64,000 bases of DNA from Novosphingobium jiangmenense. Its GTDB lineage: Bacteria; Pseudomonadota; Alphaproteobacteria; Sphingomonadales; Sphingomonadaceae. The notes below the pieces were generated by a model. That model was given only the letters and a program-made list of their open reading frames with translations, ran no database searches and was not told the origin of the DNA. Each line of letters begins with the position of its first letter. Within the stretch, counting starts at the first letter, position 1. The translations under genes were made by a program, and so were the position numbers. Of the stretch, positions 1 to 7,822 are shown piece by piece. The stretch covers positions 134,501 through 198,500 of the forward strand of contig NZ_JADQDC010000005.1 of NCBI RefSeq assembly GCF_015694345.1. Reading direction: 5' to 3'.

Positions 1-694
1 TGCGGGCAATCTGCGTGTCGGTGCCGCCGAGCATGTGGACGATCTCTATCGTGCTGCGGTGGTTGCCAAGGGCATTGCGGGACGCGAGCAGCACGGTGGC
101 GACGGTGGCAAAGGCCAGCAGTGCGATCAACCCGCCCGCCAGCCATTGCAGGGCATGGACGGCTTCGAATACCGGGGCGAGCCAGCTGGCCTGGGCATCG
201 ATGCGGGCAGCGGGGGCCTTGCGGCGCACGGCATCGCCCAGCGCCTTGACCCGCGCGGCATCGGCATTGCCGGAGAGCCGCACATCGATCAGCGCCGGCA
301 CCGGCAGGGCGTTGACATCATCGCCCGCACTGGTGCCGAGCCAGGGTTCGACGAGCGCGTCGAGCTCCTTCTGCGGGACGAGGCGGACTTCGGCAACGCC
401 GGGTGCAGCTTTGAGGATTGCCAGCGCAGCCTGCGCCTGCCGGTCCCGTTCGCGCGGGGCGCCGTGGACGATCTGAACGGTGACGCCGCCCGCCACGTCG
501 GCGCGGGCGGCGCGCGCGGTGTTGCGCAAGGCAAGGCCGCTGGCCGTGGCGACGACGGTCAGGCCGATCATGATCGCGATGACCCACGGCATCGGCCCGG
601 ACAGCTTGCCTTGGGGTAGCAGGCGGCTTTCGGCGCTGGTCCGCTCGCGCCAGTCGGCGCGCAGGGCATTGGCAAGGGCGGGAAGGATGCTCAT
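1..694 (-). CDS. ftsX: Cell division protein FtsX, C-terminal part off the window
   Basis: FtsX is the membrane subunit of the FtsEX complex, which couples ATP hydrolysis by FtsE to activation of septal peptidoglycan hydrolases. About 231 residues are visible, starting [15 protein letters not shown]. There is a cytoplasmic N-terminus, a first membrane segment (PMPWVIAIMIGLTVVATASG), a periplasmic domain of about 110 residues and a second membrane segment (GLIALLAFATVATVLLAS) followed by a conserved-looking IVHMLGGTD stretch. The ATG overlaps the ftsE stop codon as ATGA, so the two are translationally coupled. The gene runs past base 1, so the last membrane segments are not seen. Identification rests on the topology and the ftsE partner. 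Confidence 0.9.
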   Translation of the reverse strand, partial: MSILPALANALRADWRERTSAESRLLPQGKLSGPMPWVIAIMIGLTVVATASGLALRNTARAARADVAGGVTVQIVHGAPRERDRQAQAALAILKAAPGVAEVRLVPQKELDALVEPWLGTSAGDDVNALPVPALIDVRLSGNADAARVKALGDAVRRKAPAARIDAQASWLAPVFEAVHALQWLAGGLIALLAFATVATVLLASRNALGNHRSTIEIVHMLGGTDTQIAR

Positions 695-1440
695 GCGCCG
701 AGGACGTCCGGTTTCGGCGGAACGGCAGCGCGGCGCGGCGGATAGCGCAGCGCGCCGGTAGGATCGGACAGGCGGCCCTTGTCGAGCCGCATGATCATCG
801 ACTCCGGAACCTTCTGGATCAGGTGGACGTCGTGCGTGGCCACGACCACGGTGGTGCCGAGCCGGTTCAGCGCTTCGAACAGGCGCAGCAGCTTGACCGC
901 CATTTCGGGATCGACGTTGCCGGTCGGCTCGTCGGCCACGAGCATGTCGGGGCGGCCGATCACCGCGCGGGCGATGGCGACGCGCTGCTGCTCCCCGCCC
1001 GAGAGCGTGGCCGGACGGGCGTTGCTGCGATCGCCGAGGCCGACCCATTCGAGCATGTCCGAAACCGGCTTGATGATGTCCCGCTCGGGCACGCCAGCCA
1101 CGCGCAGGGGCAGCGCCACGTTGTCGAAGGCGGAGAGGTGCGGGACGAGGCGGAAGTCCTGGAACACGACGCCGAGGCGGCGGCGGAAGCCGGGCAGGCG
1201 TTCACGCGGCAGGGTGATCGCATCGGTGCCGAACATGCGGATCAGCCCGCGCGAGGGCCGCTGGGCGAGGTAAAGCAGCTTGAGCATGCTCGTCTTGCCG
1301 GCGCCCGAAGCCCCGGTGAGGAAGTAGAAGCGCCCGGAATAGAGGGTGAAGCTGACATCGGTCAGCACTTCCTTGCCCGTGCCATAGCGCAGGCCGACGT
1401 TGTCGAAATGGACAATCTCCGCGTCGTCTGGCTGGCTCAT
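691..1440 (-). CDS. ftsE: Cell division ATP-binding protein FtsE
   Basis: ABC-type ATPase of 249 residues that pairs with FtsX at the division septum. Walker A (GASGAGKTS) lies near residues 43-51, the Q-loop (VVFQDF) near 91-96, the ABC signature (LSGGEQQ) near 146-152 and Walker B (MLVADEP) near 166-172. The length suits a stand-alone ABC ATPase domain with no fused membrane part. It is first in an ftsE-ftsX operon and divergent from the zinc-ribbon gene; the roughly 150 bases between them presumably hold both promoters. FtsE is preferred over LolD or other ABC ATPases because of the overlapping FtsX-type gene. Confidence 0.95.
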   Translation of the reverse strand: MSQPDDAEIVHFDNVGLRYGTGKEVLTDVSFTLYSGRFYFLTGASGAGKTSMLKLLYLAQRPSRGLIRMFGTDAITLPRERLPGFRRRLGVVFQDFRLVPHLSAFDNVALPLRVAGVPERDIIKPVSDMLEWVGLGDRSNARPATLSGGEQQRVAIARAVIGRPDMLVADEPTGNVDPEMAVKLLRLFEALNRLGTTVVVATHDVHLIQKVPESMIMRLDKGRLSDPTGALRYPPRRAAVPPKPDVLGA

Positions 1441-1587
1441 GAGGTGGAGACTGTACCCGTTTGTTCTGCGCCGTCGTTACGCCTGAAGGGCTATACGCGG
1501 CAATCCATGTGGAAAAAAGGCCGTGGACGCGTTTCTTGGGGGTCGCGCCTATTGTTTCCCGAGGCGTGGCCATGCTTAACCCGATGA

Positions 1588-2385
1588 ATGATCATTGCGT
1601 GCCCAGCCTGCTCGACGCGCTATGTCGTTCCCGACACCGCGATCGGCGTGGACGGCAGGACCGTGCGTTGTGCGCGGTGCCGCCATTCGTGGTTCCAGAA
1701 CGGGCCGGAACTGCCCCCGCGCGAGGAAACGCCCGTCGAGGCCGCGCCCGAGCCGGTTGCGCCTCCTCCCGCACCGGCGCCAGCTCCAACCCCTGCCCCG
1801 CAGGCAGAGCCTGAGCCGGTTGCCGCAGAACCGGAACGGAGCGAGGCCGAGCCGCCGACTCCGCCACCCCTGCCCCATCAGGCGCGGCGCAGCTTCGCGC
1901 CGGTCGAGGATCCGGTCGACAATTCGCCCTTCGATCATCAGCCGCCGTTCCGTCCGCGCCGCAATCCGGCGAAGATGTGGACGATTGCCGCTGTCGCCTT
2001 CGCGGTTTCGGTCGCAGCGCTGGGCGGTGCCGCATGGTACTTCGGCGTGCCGCAGTGGATCCCGGGCGTGAACCAGACCTTCGGCGAAGGGCCGGCAGAT
2101 CTCGTGCGCTCGTTCCCGCCGGAAAAGCAGGACCGCCGCCAGTTGCCCAATGGCACCAAGTACTGGGGCCTGAGCGGGACGGTGACCAATACCGGCAAGG
2201 CCGTGCGCGCTCTGCCGGAAATCCTGATCGTGATGCGCGATTCGCAGGACAAGGTGGTCAAGACCTGGTCGGTGCCGCCGCAGCAGGCCGAACTGGCACC
2301 GGGCGAAAGCGTGACGATCAACGCCGCCGTCACCGACGTTCCGGAATCGGCAAAGACCGCCGAAATCGGCTGGAAGCCCGACTGA
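1588..2385 (+). CDS. MJ0042-type zinc-ribbon membrane protein
   Basis: This 265-residue protein has an N-terminal zinc ribbon with Cys5, Cys8, Cys28 and Cys31 (CPAC and CARC knuckles). A long Pro/Ala/Glu-rich linker (about 45-100) follows, then one membrane segment near 131-150 and a C-terminal beta-rich domain resembling DUF3426 (YWGLSGTVTNTGK). The family architecture is known but the biochemical role is not; a zinc-binding cytoplasmic head tethered to an external domain suggests sensing or assembly. It is divergent from ftsEX. A second ATG four bases upstream is in another frame, so the start encoding MIIACPAC is chosen. Confidence 0.85.
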   Translation: MIIACPACSTRYVVPDTAIGVDGRTVRCARCRHSWFQNGPELPPREETPVEAAPEPVAPPPAPAPAPTPAPQAEPEPVAAEPERSEAEPPTPPPLPHQARRSFAPVEDPVDNSPFDHQPPFRPRRNPAKMWTIAAVAFAVSVAALGGAAWYFGVPQWIPGVNQTFGEGPADLVRSFPPEKQDRRQLPNGTKYWGLSGTVTNTGKAVRALPEILIVMRDSQDKVVKTWSVPPQQAELAPGESVTINAAVTDVPESAKTAEIGWKPD

Positions 2386-2427
2386 TCCGCACGCTTTGCG
2401 CCGCAAGCGCGAAAAATTGCGCGAAGC

Positions 2428-2456
2428 TTGTTGCGCGCCTCACACTCCTTTGCTAG
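2428..2456 (+). promoter_or_regulatory. Candidate sigma-70 promoter of tRNA-Leu
   Basis: TTGTTG at 2428-2433 and TGCTAG at 2451-2456 are separated by 17 bases and lie about 60 bases before the mature tRNA. Spacing fits a housekeeping promoter. This is read by eye, without a transcription start site. Confidence 0.4.
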
Positions 2457-2516
2457 GGGCGCGCTCCTACCCCACCACGGGGCGCCGATCACAGGTCGGG
2501 CACCCCGTATGATTTT

Positions 2517-2603
2517 GCGGTCGTGGCGGAATTGGTAGACGCGCAACGTTGAGGTCGTTGTGGGCGAAAGCCCGTGGAAGTTCGAGTCTTCTCGACCGCA
2601 CCA
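2517..2603 (+). tRNA. tRNA-Leu (anticodon GAG)
   Basis: An 87-nt class II tRNA. The acceptor arms GCGGTCG and CGACCGC pair fully, followed by A and an encoded CCA at 2601-2603. The anticodon stem CAACG/CGTTG closes the loop TTGAGGT, giving anticodon GAG, which reads CUC and CUU. The long variable arm (TGGGCGAAAGCCCGT) is characteristic of tRNA-Leu. The 3' CCA abuts the stop codon of the opposing membrane-protein gene. Confidence 0.96.
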
Positions 2604-3938
2604 TCACTCCCGGACAGTGTGATCCTCGCCTTCGGGCGCCACCTTGTTCGTTGCGGGACCGCTACATTGCGGCGAACCGCACTCCTCATTGCGACCGCGG
2701 TAGACCCAGTCCTTTCCATCGACCGAAATCGTGGCAAAGATTCTCACCCACAGTGCCCGCATGCGGTGCACGTGCAGATCGTCGAGCATTACCATTGCGC
2801 CGTGCTGGATTTCAGCCTTGCCGAAGGTGGAGGCAGGATTGGCGTCACCCGCTCCTGATGCGCCGAAGATGATCCGGCCTACTGCCGCGACAAAGCTATC
2901 CGGAGCATCATCGCCAAGGACTGCCCGTTCCAGATCGAGCGACGTGCGTATATTGAGGGCGCGCAAGCGTTCGTAGGTCTTGATGCCTGTCGAAACACAC
3001 AACTGCGCCTGCAGGATCCAGTCGAAGCACTGATAAAGCGAGTAGGGCGTTTCCACAAAGAGCAGCAACGGGTTCGCCACTGCCAGATTCTGGACGTCAT
3101 AGAGGCCCGATTGATTGAGCCGGTTACGAATCTCCGTATCGATCCCGTCGAGCGCCTCGAGCGGAGTGACCTTCGCGTTTTTCAGTACCTCTTCGTCAGC
3201 CGTCTTGATCACGTGGACCTTGAGCAGGCGGAACAGGCTGGTGATCCCGAGATCCGGCGCATATCCACCCGCAAAGGCCAATACGAGCACAGTCGCCCCC
3301 GGCGTCAATCCCGCACTCCAGTCCATCCCGAAGTTCTGCCCGCCGATGACAAAGACTTGCGAGGCAAACACGCCGGATACCAGGCCGAAGCCCATGTGGG
3401 CCGCATTCTGGAGGAAGGTCAGCTGGGTCAGCTCGTAGTTCTGGACAGCCCGCAACAGGGTGCGGGCCGTCATCAGGTATGATCCGAGAAACGCAGCCCC
3501 GAACGAGGCTGCGCTACTTGTCAGAATCGCATCCTGACCTTGCCCCATCGTCCAGTAAATATTCTTGAGCACCAGAAAATTGCGGACCCCGGGCGTAGTC
3601 GAGACAAGATCCTGAATCGGCGTGAACAGGATCATGAAACCCAGAGCGCACAGTACCATGTATGGGACGGCGGCGCCGATCAATGCCCACGTCCCGACAG
3701 GTTTGGGCAGATCCTTTCCGGTTTGCTGTTCAGCCGCCGTCTGCATTTCGTACTTCGCACGTGCGTAGTCAAATGCGGCTACAGCCCTGTCTTGGCTTTT
3801 GAAAAATATCAGACCCAACTCGTCTATGACGCGTTGACGATTGGTGCGGACGCGACTTCTGACAAAAAGAAGTGCGAATGTGAACAACATGCTGCACCCG
3901 CCGGACAGCAATGGAAAAACGAAAAACTCTACGGTCAT
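2604..3938 (-). CDS. Multi-pass membrane protein with C-terminal helix-hairpin-helix-like region
   Basis: A 444-residue protein of unknown function. I see a first membrane helix near 5-27, a charged cytoplasmic stretch (30-75), and four further hydrophobic segments near 82-105, 139-158, 180-200 and 209-232. A soluble C-terminal half follows, with a helix-hairpin-helix-like motif near 268-300 (LEALDGIDTEIRNRL, then DVQNLAVANPLLL). The start is supported by a GGAGG ribosome site six bases before the ATG. The stop codon touches the tRNA-Leu CCA, and the upstream 340 bases are clearly more AT-rich than the surroundings, which fits acquisition next to a tRNA. I could not assign a family function. 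Confidence 0.75.
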   Translation of the reverse strand: MTVEFFVFPLLSGGCSMLFTFALLFVRSRVRTNRQRVIDELGLIFFKSQDRAVAAFDYARAKYEMQTAAEQQTGKDLPKPVGTWALIGAAVPYMVLCALGFMILFTPIQDLVSTTPGVRNFLVLKNIYWTMGQGQDAILTSSAASFGAAFLGSYLMTARTLLRAVQNYELTQLTFLQNAAHMGFGLVSGVFASQVFVIGGQNFGMDWSAGLTPGATVLVLAFAGGYAPDLGITSLFRLLKVHVIKTADEEVLKNAKVTPLEALDGIDTEIRNRLNQSGLYDVQNLAVANPLLLFVETPYSLYQCFDWILQAQLCVSTGIKTYERLRALNIRTSLDLERAVLGDDAPDSFVAAVGRIIFGASGAGDANPASTFGKAEIQHGAMVMLDDLHVHRMRALWVRIFATISVDGKDWVYRGRNEECGSPQCSGPATNKVAPEGEDHTVRE

Positions 3939-4280
3939 CTTTGCCTCCCCACAGGCAAATCCGATTACATCGCAAACGGAAGACTCCGGATAGAACCGGA
4001 AATCGCCGCTCCAACTGTCGAATATTAAATCTTTCCCGAATATTTTTTCAAAAGAATTCTTCAGACGACCTTGAATTCTTTGCGACTACACCACATGACG
4101 AAGCCGCTCTCTGCGTATCTCTATGACGGAAAAAGATAAATTTACAAAGGGACGACTTTGGACCAGACCGGAACCGGGCGGCTCCGGCGGCGTTACGCAC
4201 ACAGGATGAGACGCATGACCCTTGGCGGGGCGCTGGTCGGAAGGCTGGGGCCCCGCTTTTCTGTGTCTGCTGTTCGGGGG
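3939..4280. other. AT-rich intergenic stretch without a supported gene
   Basis: The first 200 bases are unusually AT-rich for this genome (for example around 4025-4060 and 4130-4145) and presumably contain the promoter of the membrane-protein gene on the minus strand. No open frame here looks coding. The distal end carries a plus-strand terminator-like hairpin, listed separately. Confidence 0.5.
4225..4260 (+). terminator. Orphan intrinsic-terminator-like hairpin
   Basis: GCGGGGC (4225-4231) pairs with GCCCCGC (4250-4256) and is followed by TTTT. It reads correctly on the plus strand, although no plus-strand gene precedes it. On the minus strand it lies downstream of the SDR gene and could serve there without a clear U-run. 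Confidence 0.4.
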
Positions 4281-5198
4281 TCAGGTGAGGTCCGAAAGCG
4301 CGATCTGCTGGCCTTCTGCGGCCGCCTTGTTGGCGGCGCGGCGCAGGCGTTCGATGTGGAGGCGGCCTTCGGGGATGTTTTCCTTGGGGAGCGCGTCGAG
4401 CGAGGTGCGGTAGATCTCCTCGAAGTCTTCGGCGAATTCTCCGTGGGTGAGGATCAGCCCGCGGTTCTCGATCATGCCCTGCAGCGTCTTCTGGCCAACT
4501 TCGAGCGGGTCCATGCCGAGTTCGAAGGCGGTGCCGAACTGTTCGAGTTCAGCAGCGTCGGCGGGCGCGAAGCCGGAATCGGCAAAGCCTTCGGGCCGCT
4601 TGAGCGCGCTGGTCCAGGCGTTGGTCCGCGTCAGGCCGGGGCACATCAGCGAGACGCCGATGCCATGCGGGGCGAGGTTGTAGCGCAAGCTTTCGGTGAG
4701 GCCGCGCACGGCGAACTTGCTGGCGGTGTAGATGCCCGCCTGCGGGCCTGACAGGTAGGCGGCCATCGAGGCGACGTTGACCACGTGCCCGCCCTCGCCA
4801 TGGGCCTTCATGCCCGGCAGGAACGAGACCAGACCATTGACCACGCCGCCGAAATTGACGCCCATGATCCAGTCGTAATCGGCGTAGCTTGCCTCGTCGG
4901 TCGGCCCGAACACGCTGACGCCGGCGTTGTTGACGAGGACATGGACCTTGCCGACCTCGGCAGCGACTGCGGCGAAGCGGGCGCGGTCGGTAACGTCGAG
5001 CCGGACGAAGCGGGCCGGTGGCAGGTTATTGTCGGCCAGCCAGCGGGCGGCGTCCTCGCGGTCCTGCTCCTTGCGGTAGGTCAGGATGAGATCCATCCCC
5101 GCAAGCGCGAAAGCGCGGGCGATGCCGAAGCCGATGCCGTTGACACCCCCGGTAATGAAGGCGGTCTTTCCCTGAAAATCGCGTGTCTTGCCAGTCAT
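4281..5198 (-). CDS. Short-chain dehydrogenase/reductase (classical SDR)
   Basis: A 305-residue NAD(P)-dependent oxidoreductase. The nucleotide-binding motif TGGVNGIG is at 16-23, NNAG at about 90-93, catalytic Ser144, Tyr157 and Lys161 (YTASK). The ATG encoding MTGKTRDF is preferred over an upstream ATG because an AGAGGAA ribosome site sits correctly in front of it. The substrate cannot be told from sequence. It lies beside the TetR gene and the Rieske oxygenase, so oxidation or reduction of a catabolic intermediate is a fair inference. One speculative possibility is oxidation of a sugar hydroxyl ahead of C-glycoside cleavage. At 305 residues it is longer than the usual 250-280 and carries a C-terminal extension. 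Confidence 0.85.
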   Translation of the reverse strand: MTGKTRDFQGKTAFITGGVNGIGFGIARAFALAGMDLILTYRKEQDREDAARWLADNNLPPARFVRLDVTDRARFAAVAAEVGKVHVLVNNAGVSVFGPTDEASYADYDWIMGVNFGGVVNGLVSFLPGMKAHGEGGHVVNVASMAAYLSGPQAGIYTASKFAVRGLTESLRYNLAPHGIGVSLMCPGLTRTNAWTSALKRPEGFADSGFAPADAAELEQFGTAFELGMDPLEVGQKTLQGMIENRGLILTHGEFAEDFEEIYRTSLDALPKENIPEGRLHIERLRRAANKAAAEGQQIALSDLT

Positions 5199-5276
5199 GT
5201 GTCGTTCCTCTTCCGTTTGTGAGGCTAACAATTGGGAGGAACGTGGGCAAGCGTGCGGAGTGAAACCGTGGGCGGT

Positions 5277-5897
5277 TCAGGCAGGCTTGCCCAAGCCGTG
5301 GAGGAAGATGCGGACGCAGGTGCAGGCATGGTCGGCAAGCGTCACTTCATCGAAGCTGGCCTCGACGCGGTAGAGCTTGCGGCTGACCATGCCGGCAAGG
5401 GTAAGGTCGAAGAAGGCCAGCGCATCGCGCTCCGGGTCCGCGCAGGCAAGCAATCCGCGCGCGGTCCATGCGGCTAATTGCGCGCCGAGCAGATCGTTGA
5501 GCGGGGTGACGGCGTGCTGACGGTAGGTTTCGCCTACCTCTGGAAAGAGATGCCCCTCGGCGATGGCCATGCGGCCGACGAAGATGCTTTCGTCGGTGAG
5601 GATCCATCGCAAGGCGCGCTCGGCGAAGCGCTCCAGCCACGCGCGCGGATCGGCATCGCTGACATCGGCCATGTCGACCGCATCGCGCCAGCGCTCGGCA
5701 ATGCGGGCGACAACGGCTTCGAACAGGGCGCGCTTGGTCTCGAAGTGGCGGAACATGGTCGGCTTGGAGCCGCCGAAGCGTTCGAGGATGCGGTTGGTAC
5801 TGGCCCCGGCAAAGCCCTCGGCCATGAACTCGGCCTGCGCGGCATCGAGAATGCGAGCGCGCACGACTTCCGGGTTGCGGCTGACGGGGCTTCTCAT
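5277..5897 (-). CDS. TetR/AcrR-family transcriptional regulator
   Basis: A 206-residue repressor-type protein. The N-terminal helix-turn-helix lies within residues 10-55 (AQAEFMAEGFAGASTNRIL, then FGGSKPTMFRHFETK), and the remainder is an all-helical ligand-binding and dimer domain with a C-terminal AefR-like look. It is divergent from the Rieske oxygenase gene, and a perfect palindrome lies between the two, so it most likely represses itself and the oxygenase until an aromatic inducer binds. The ligand is unknown. Confidence 0.9.
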   Translation of the reverse strand: MRSPVSRNPEVVRARILDAAQAEFMAEGFAGASTNRILERFGGSKPTMFRHFETKRALFEAVVARIAERWRDAVDMADVSDADPRAWLERFAERALRWILTDESIFVGRMAIAEGHLFPEVGETYRQHAVTPLNDLLGAQLAAWTARGLLACADPERDALAFFDLTLAGMVSRKLYRVEASFDEVTLADHACTCVRIFLHGLGKPA

Positions 5898-5919
5898 CGC
5901 GCCGATCCGTGATATAACG

Positions 5920-5933
5920 AAACCAACTGGTTT
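5920..5933. promoter_or_regulatory. Candidate TetR operator
   Basis: AAACCA-AC-TGGTTT is a perfect inverted repeat in the 59 bases between the divergent TetR and Rieske genes. The position, symmetry and AACCA/TGGTT core fit operators of TetR-type regulators. Confidence 0.6.
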
Positions 5934-5956
5934 ATTTGATTCGACATCCGGGGAGA

Positions 5957-6985
5957 ATGGCTGTGAGCGCGTTCATTCGCAATGGCTGGTACATGGCCTG
6001 CTGGTCGCACGAGGTGCCTGAGGGCGGATTTCTTGCCCGGCGGCTGCTCGACAGGCCGTGGGTGATCTGGCGCAAGGCGGACGGCGAAATGGTGATAATG
6101 GCGGACCGCTGCCCACACCGCTTCGTGCCGCTGAGCCGGGGCACGCGCGATGGCGACATGATGCGCTGCGGGTATCACGGCCTTGCCTTCGACGGGGCGG
6201 GCAACTGCGCCCACAACCCGTTCAGCGGCCAGCCGCTCGACATCGCAAAGGTCGAAGTGCTGCCGGTGGTGGAGAAGCATACCGGCGTGTGGTTCTGGCC
6301 GGGCGATGCCGACCTGGCCGATCCGGCGCTGATTCCCGACTACAGCTTCCTCGACCACGACAAGCCGCTGCATCGCGGCACGATCAGGATGGAGGCGAGT
6401 TATGAACTCGTTACCGACAATCTGATGGACCTGAGCCACGCCGAATTCATTCACCGCGACAGCTTCGGCGTCAACGGGTCGCTGCTGACCTGCGGACAGC
6501 ACGAAGTGGTGCAGGAGGAGAACGGCGCGATCTGGAACAACTGGACGATGCCCGATTCCGACCCGCCGGTCTGGGCAGTGCCGATGCTGCCGGAAGGCGC
6601 GAAGACCGACCAGTGGCTGCACATGCGCTGGAACGCGCCGTCGAACCTCGCACTGTTCATCGGGCTGGCGCGATCGGGCACGGACCGCAAGGACATGGTG
6701 GTGCCGCCGATGGGCGATCCGCATATCCTGACGCCGGAGACGGCAACCTCGACGCACTACTTCTACACGCACGAGCCCACTCCCGAGGCCCACGCGCTGC
6801 TCGAGAAGGCGTTCCTCGAGGAAGATCACCCGATGCTGCACGCACAGCAGGAAGCGATGGGGGATGGCGATTTCTGGGAGCTGCGCCCGGTCATCCTGCC
6901 GTCGGACGCCGGGGCAATCCGGGTGCGGCGGCGGATGATGCAGTTGCGGCGGGCCGAAGCCGGGGAGCCGGTGGCCGCCGAGTAG
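5957..6985 (+). CDS. Rieske non-heme iron oxygenase (VanA-type aromatic demethylase/hydroxylase)
   Basis: A 342-residue oxygenase subunit. The Rieske [2Fe-2S] ligands are Cys52/His54 (RCPHRF) and Cys71/His74 (RCGYHG). The mononuclear iron site carries His161 and His166 in NLMDLSHAEFIH. Length and motif order match vanillate O-demethylase-type oxygenases, which use a separate reductase; none is encoded nearby. The start follows a GGGGAG ribosome site and gives MAVSAFIRNGWYMACW, typical of the family. Demethylation of a methoxy-aromatic or hydroxylation of an aromatic acid is the likely reaction. It is controlled with the divergent TetR gene. Confidence 0.9.
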   Translation: MAVSAFIRNGWYMACWSHEVPEGGFLARRLLDRPWVIWRKADGEMVIMADRCPHRFVPLSRGTRDGDMMRCGYHGLAFDGAGNCAHNPFSGQPLDIAKVEVLPVVEKHTGVWFWPGDADLADPALIPDYSFLDHDKPLHRGTIRMEASYELVTDNLMDLSHAEFIHRDSFGVNGSLLTCGQHEVVQEENGAIWNNWTMPDSDPPVWAVPMLPEGAKTDQWLHMRWNAPSNLALFIGLARSGTDRKDMVVPPMGDPHILTPETATSTHYFYTHEPTPEAHALLEKAFLEEDHPMLHAQQEAMGDGDFWELRPVILPSDAGAIRVRRRMMQLRRAEAGEPVAAE

Positions 6986-7007
6986 GGCGACTGCGTCCGG
7001 GGCGCGC

Positions 7008-7433
7008 TCAGAACATCGGGTGCGCGTTGGCCGACTTTTCCGGGATCGGCTGGATCACGTCCCAATGCTCGACGATCTTGCCGTCCTTGAGACGGTAGAA
7101 GTCGGCCACGGCCGCCCCGCGCGCGGCGGGGTCGGGCTTGGCGAAGATGTGGATCGCGGCAAGATCGCCATCGACGATGATCTTGCGCACCTCGAAGCTG
7201 TGCTTCGGGTCGGAGAACATCGGCTGAAGCAGCGTGATCGCCGCATCGCGCCCGTCCGGCACGCCGGGGTTGTGCTGTACGTAGTCGGGCGCGACGTAAG
7301 TCTCGAACGCCTGTTTCACATCGCGCTCGACATAGAACAGGCGCGCGAAATCTTCGATGATGCGGCGATTGTCGGGCGCTGCAGGACCGTTGCCGAGCAG
7401 CACGAGCGCGAGCAGGGCAACGGCCTTGCGCAT
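7008..7433 (-). CDS. Exported SnoaL-like protein
   Basis: A 141-residue protein with a short N-terminal signal-like segment (MRKAVALLALVLLGNGPAA). The remainder is an NTF2/SnoaL-type alpha+beta barrel (DFARLFYVERDVKQAFETYV; ADFYRLKDGKIVEHWDVIQ). SnoaL-like proteins are small cyclases, isomerases or hydrolases with varied substrates. It is the last gene of the MFS/TIM-barrel/DUF6379 operon; its ATG shares one base with the preceding stop (TGATG). An accessory role in the same catabolic route is inferred. Confidence 0.75.
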   Translation of the reverse strand: MRKAVALLALVLLGNGPAAPDNRRIIEDFARLFYVERDVKQAFETYVAPDYVQHNPGVPDGRDAAITLLQPMFSDPKHSFEVRKIIVDGDLAAIHIFAKPDPAARGAAVADFYRLKDGKIVEHWDVIQPIPEKSANAHPMF

Positions 7434-7822
7434 CAGGCGACTTTCACCGTCTTCTCGTCGTTGTTGAACGCCGGGAACGGCAGGTAGGACACGCGCAGGC
7501 GCTGCTGGAAGGCAAGCTTGTGCTCGCCTGCCGGGAAGCCTCCGGCCAGGGCGACCGTGATGGTCGCCACCGCGCCGAACAGCCAGCGGCGGTCATAGGC
7601 GGTTTCCATCTCGTCGAGGGTCAGCGAACCGTTGCCATCGTCGAAACGGATGGCTTCGCGGGGCAGCGCCTCGCCGTCGATGCTGACGACCAAGTCCTCG
7701 ACCATCGAAAGCCCGATGCCGCGATAGTAGCCAAGCTTGGTCTCGAAGGAGAAGCCGGTCGGCGCGTCGGCCGGGCCGGTGTTGCGCAGCGTTGCCGCGT
7801 CAATGATATACTTGTCGAACAT
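7433..7822 (-). CDS. DUF6379 protein, C-glycoside deglycosidase beta-subunit-like
   Basis: A 129-residue beta-rich protein. It begins MFDKYIID and carries the stretches YYRGIGLSMVEDLVVSIDGE, DEMETAYDRRW and LRVSYLPFP, which I recognise as hallmarks of DUF6379, the small subunit of microbial C-glycoside deglycosidases. Those enzymes pair it with a TIM-barrel subunit and cleave the aryl C-C bond of 3-keto C-glycosides. The TIM-barrel gene lies directly upstream, overlapping by one base, exactly as the two-subunit enzyme would require. Function is inferred from family memory and this pairing; homologues acting on other substrates cannot be excluded. Confidence 0.75.
   Translation of the reverse strand: MFDKYIIDAATLRNTGPADAPTGFSFETKLGYYRGIGLSMVEDLVVSIDGEALPREAIRFDDGNGSLTLDEMETAYDRRWLFGAVATITVALAGGFPAGEHKLAFQQRLRVSYLPFPAFNNDEKTVKVA

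Noticed and set aside
2581..4280. Duplicated tRNA-Leu 3' end marking an integrated island
   Set aside because: I looked for a second copy of the TTCGAGTCTTCTCGACCGC segment downstream and found none up to the SDR gene, so no attachment repeat supports integration.
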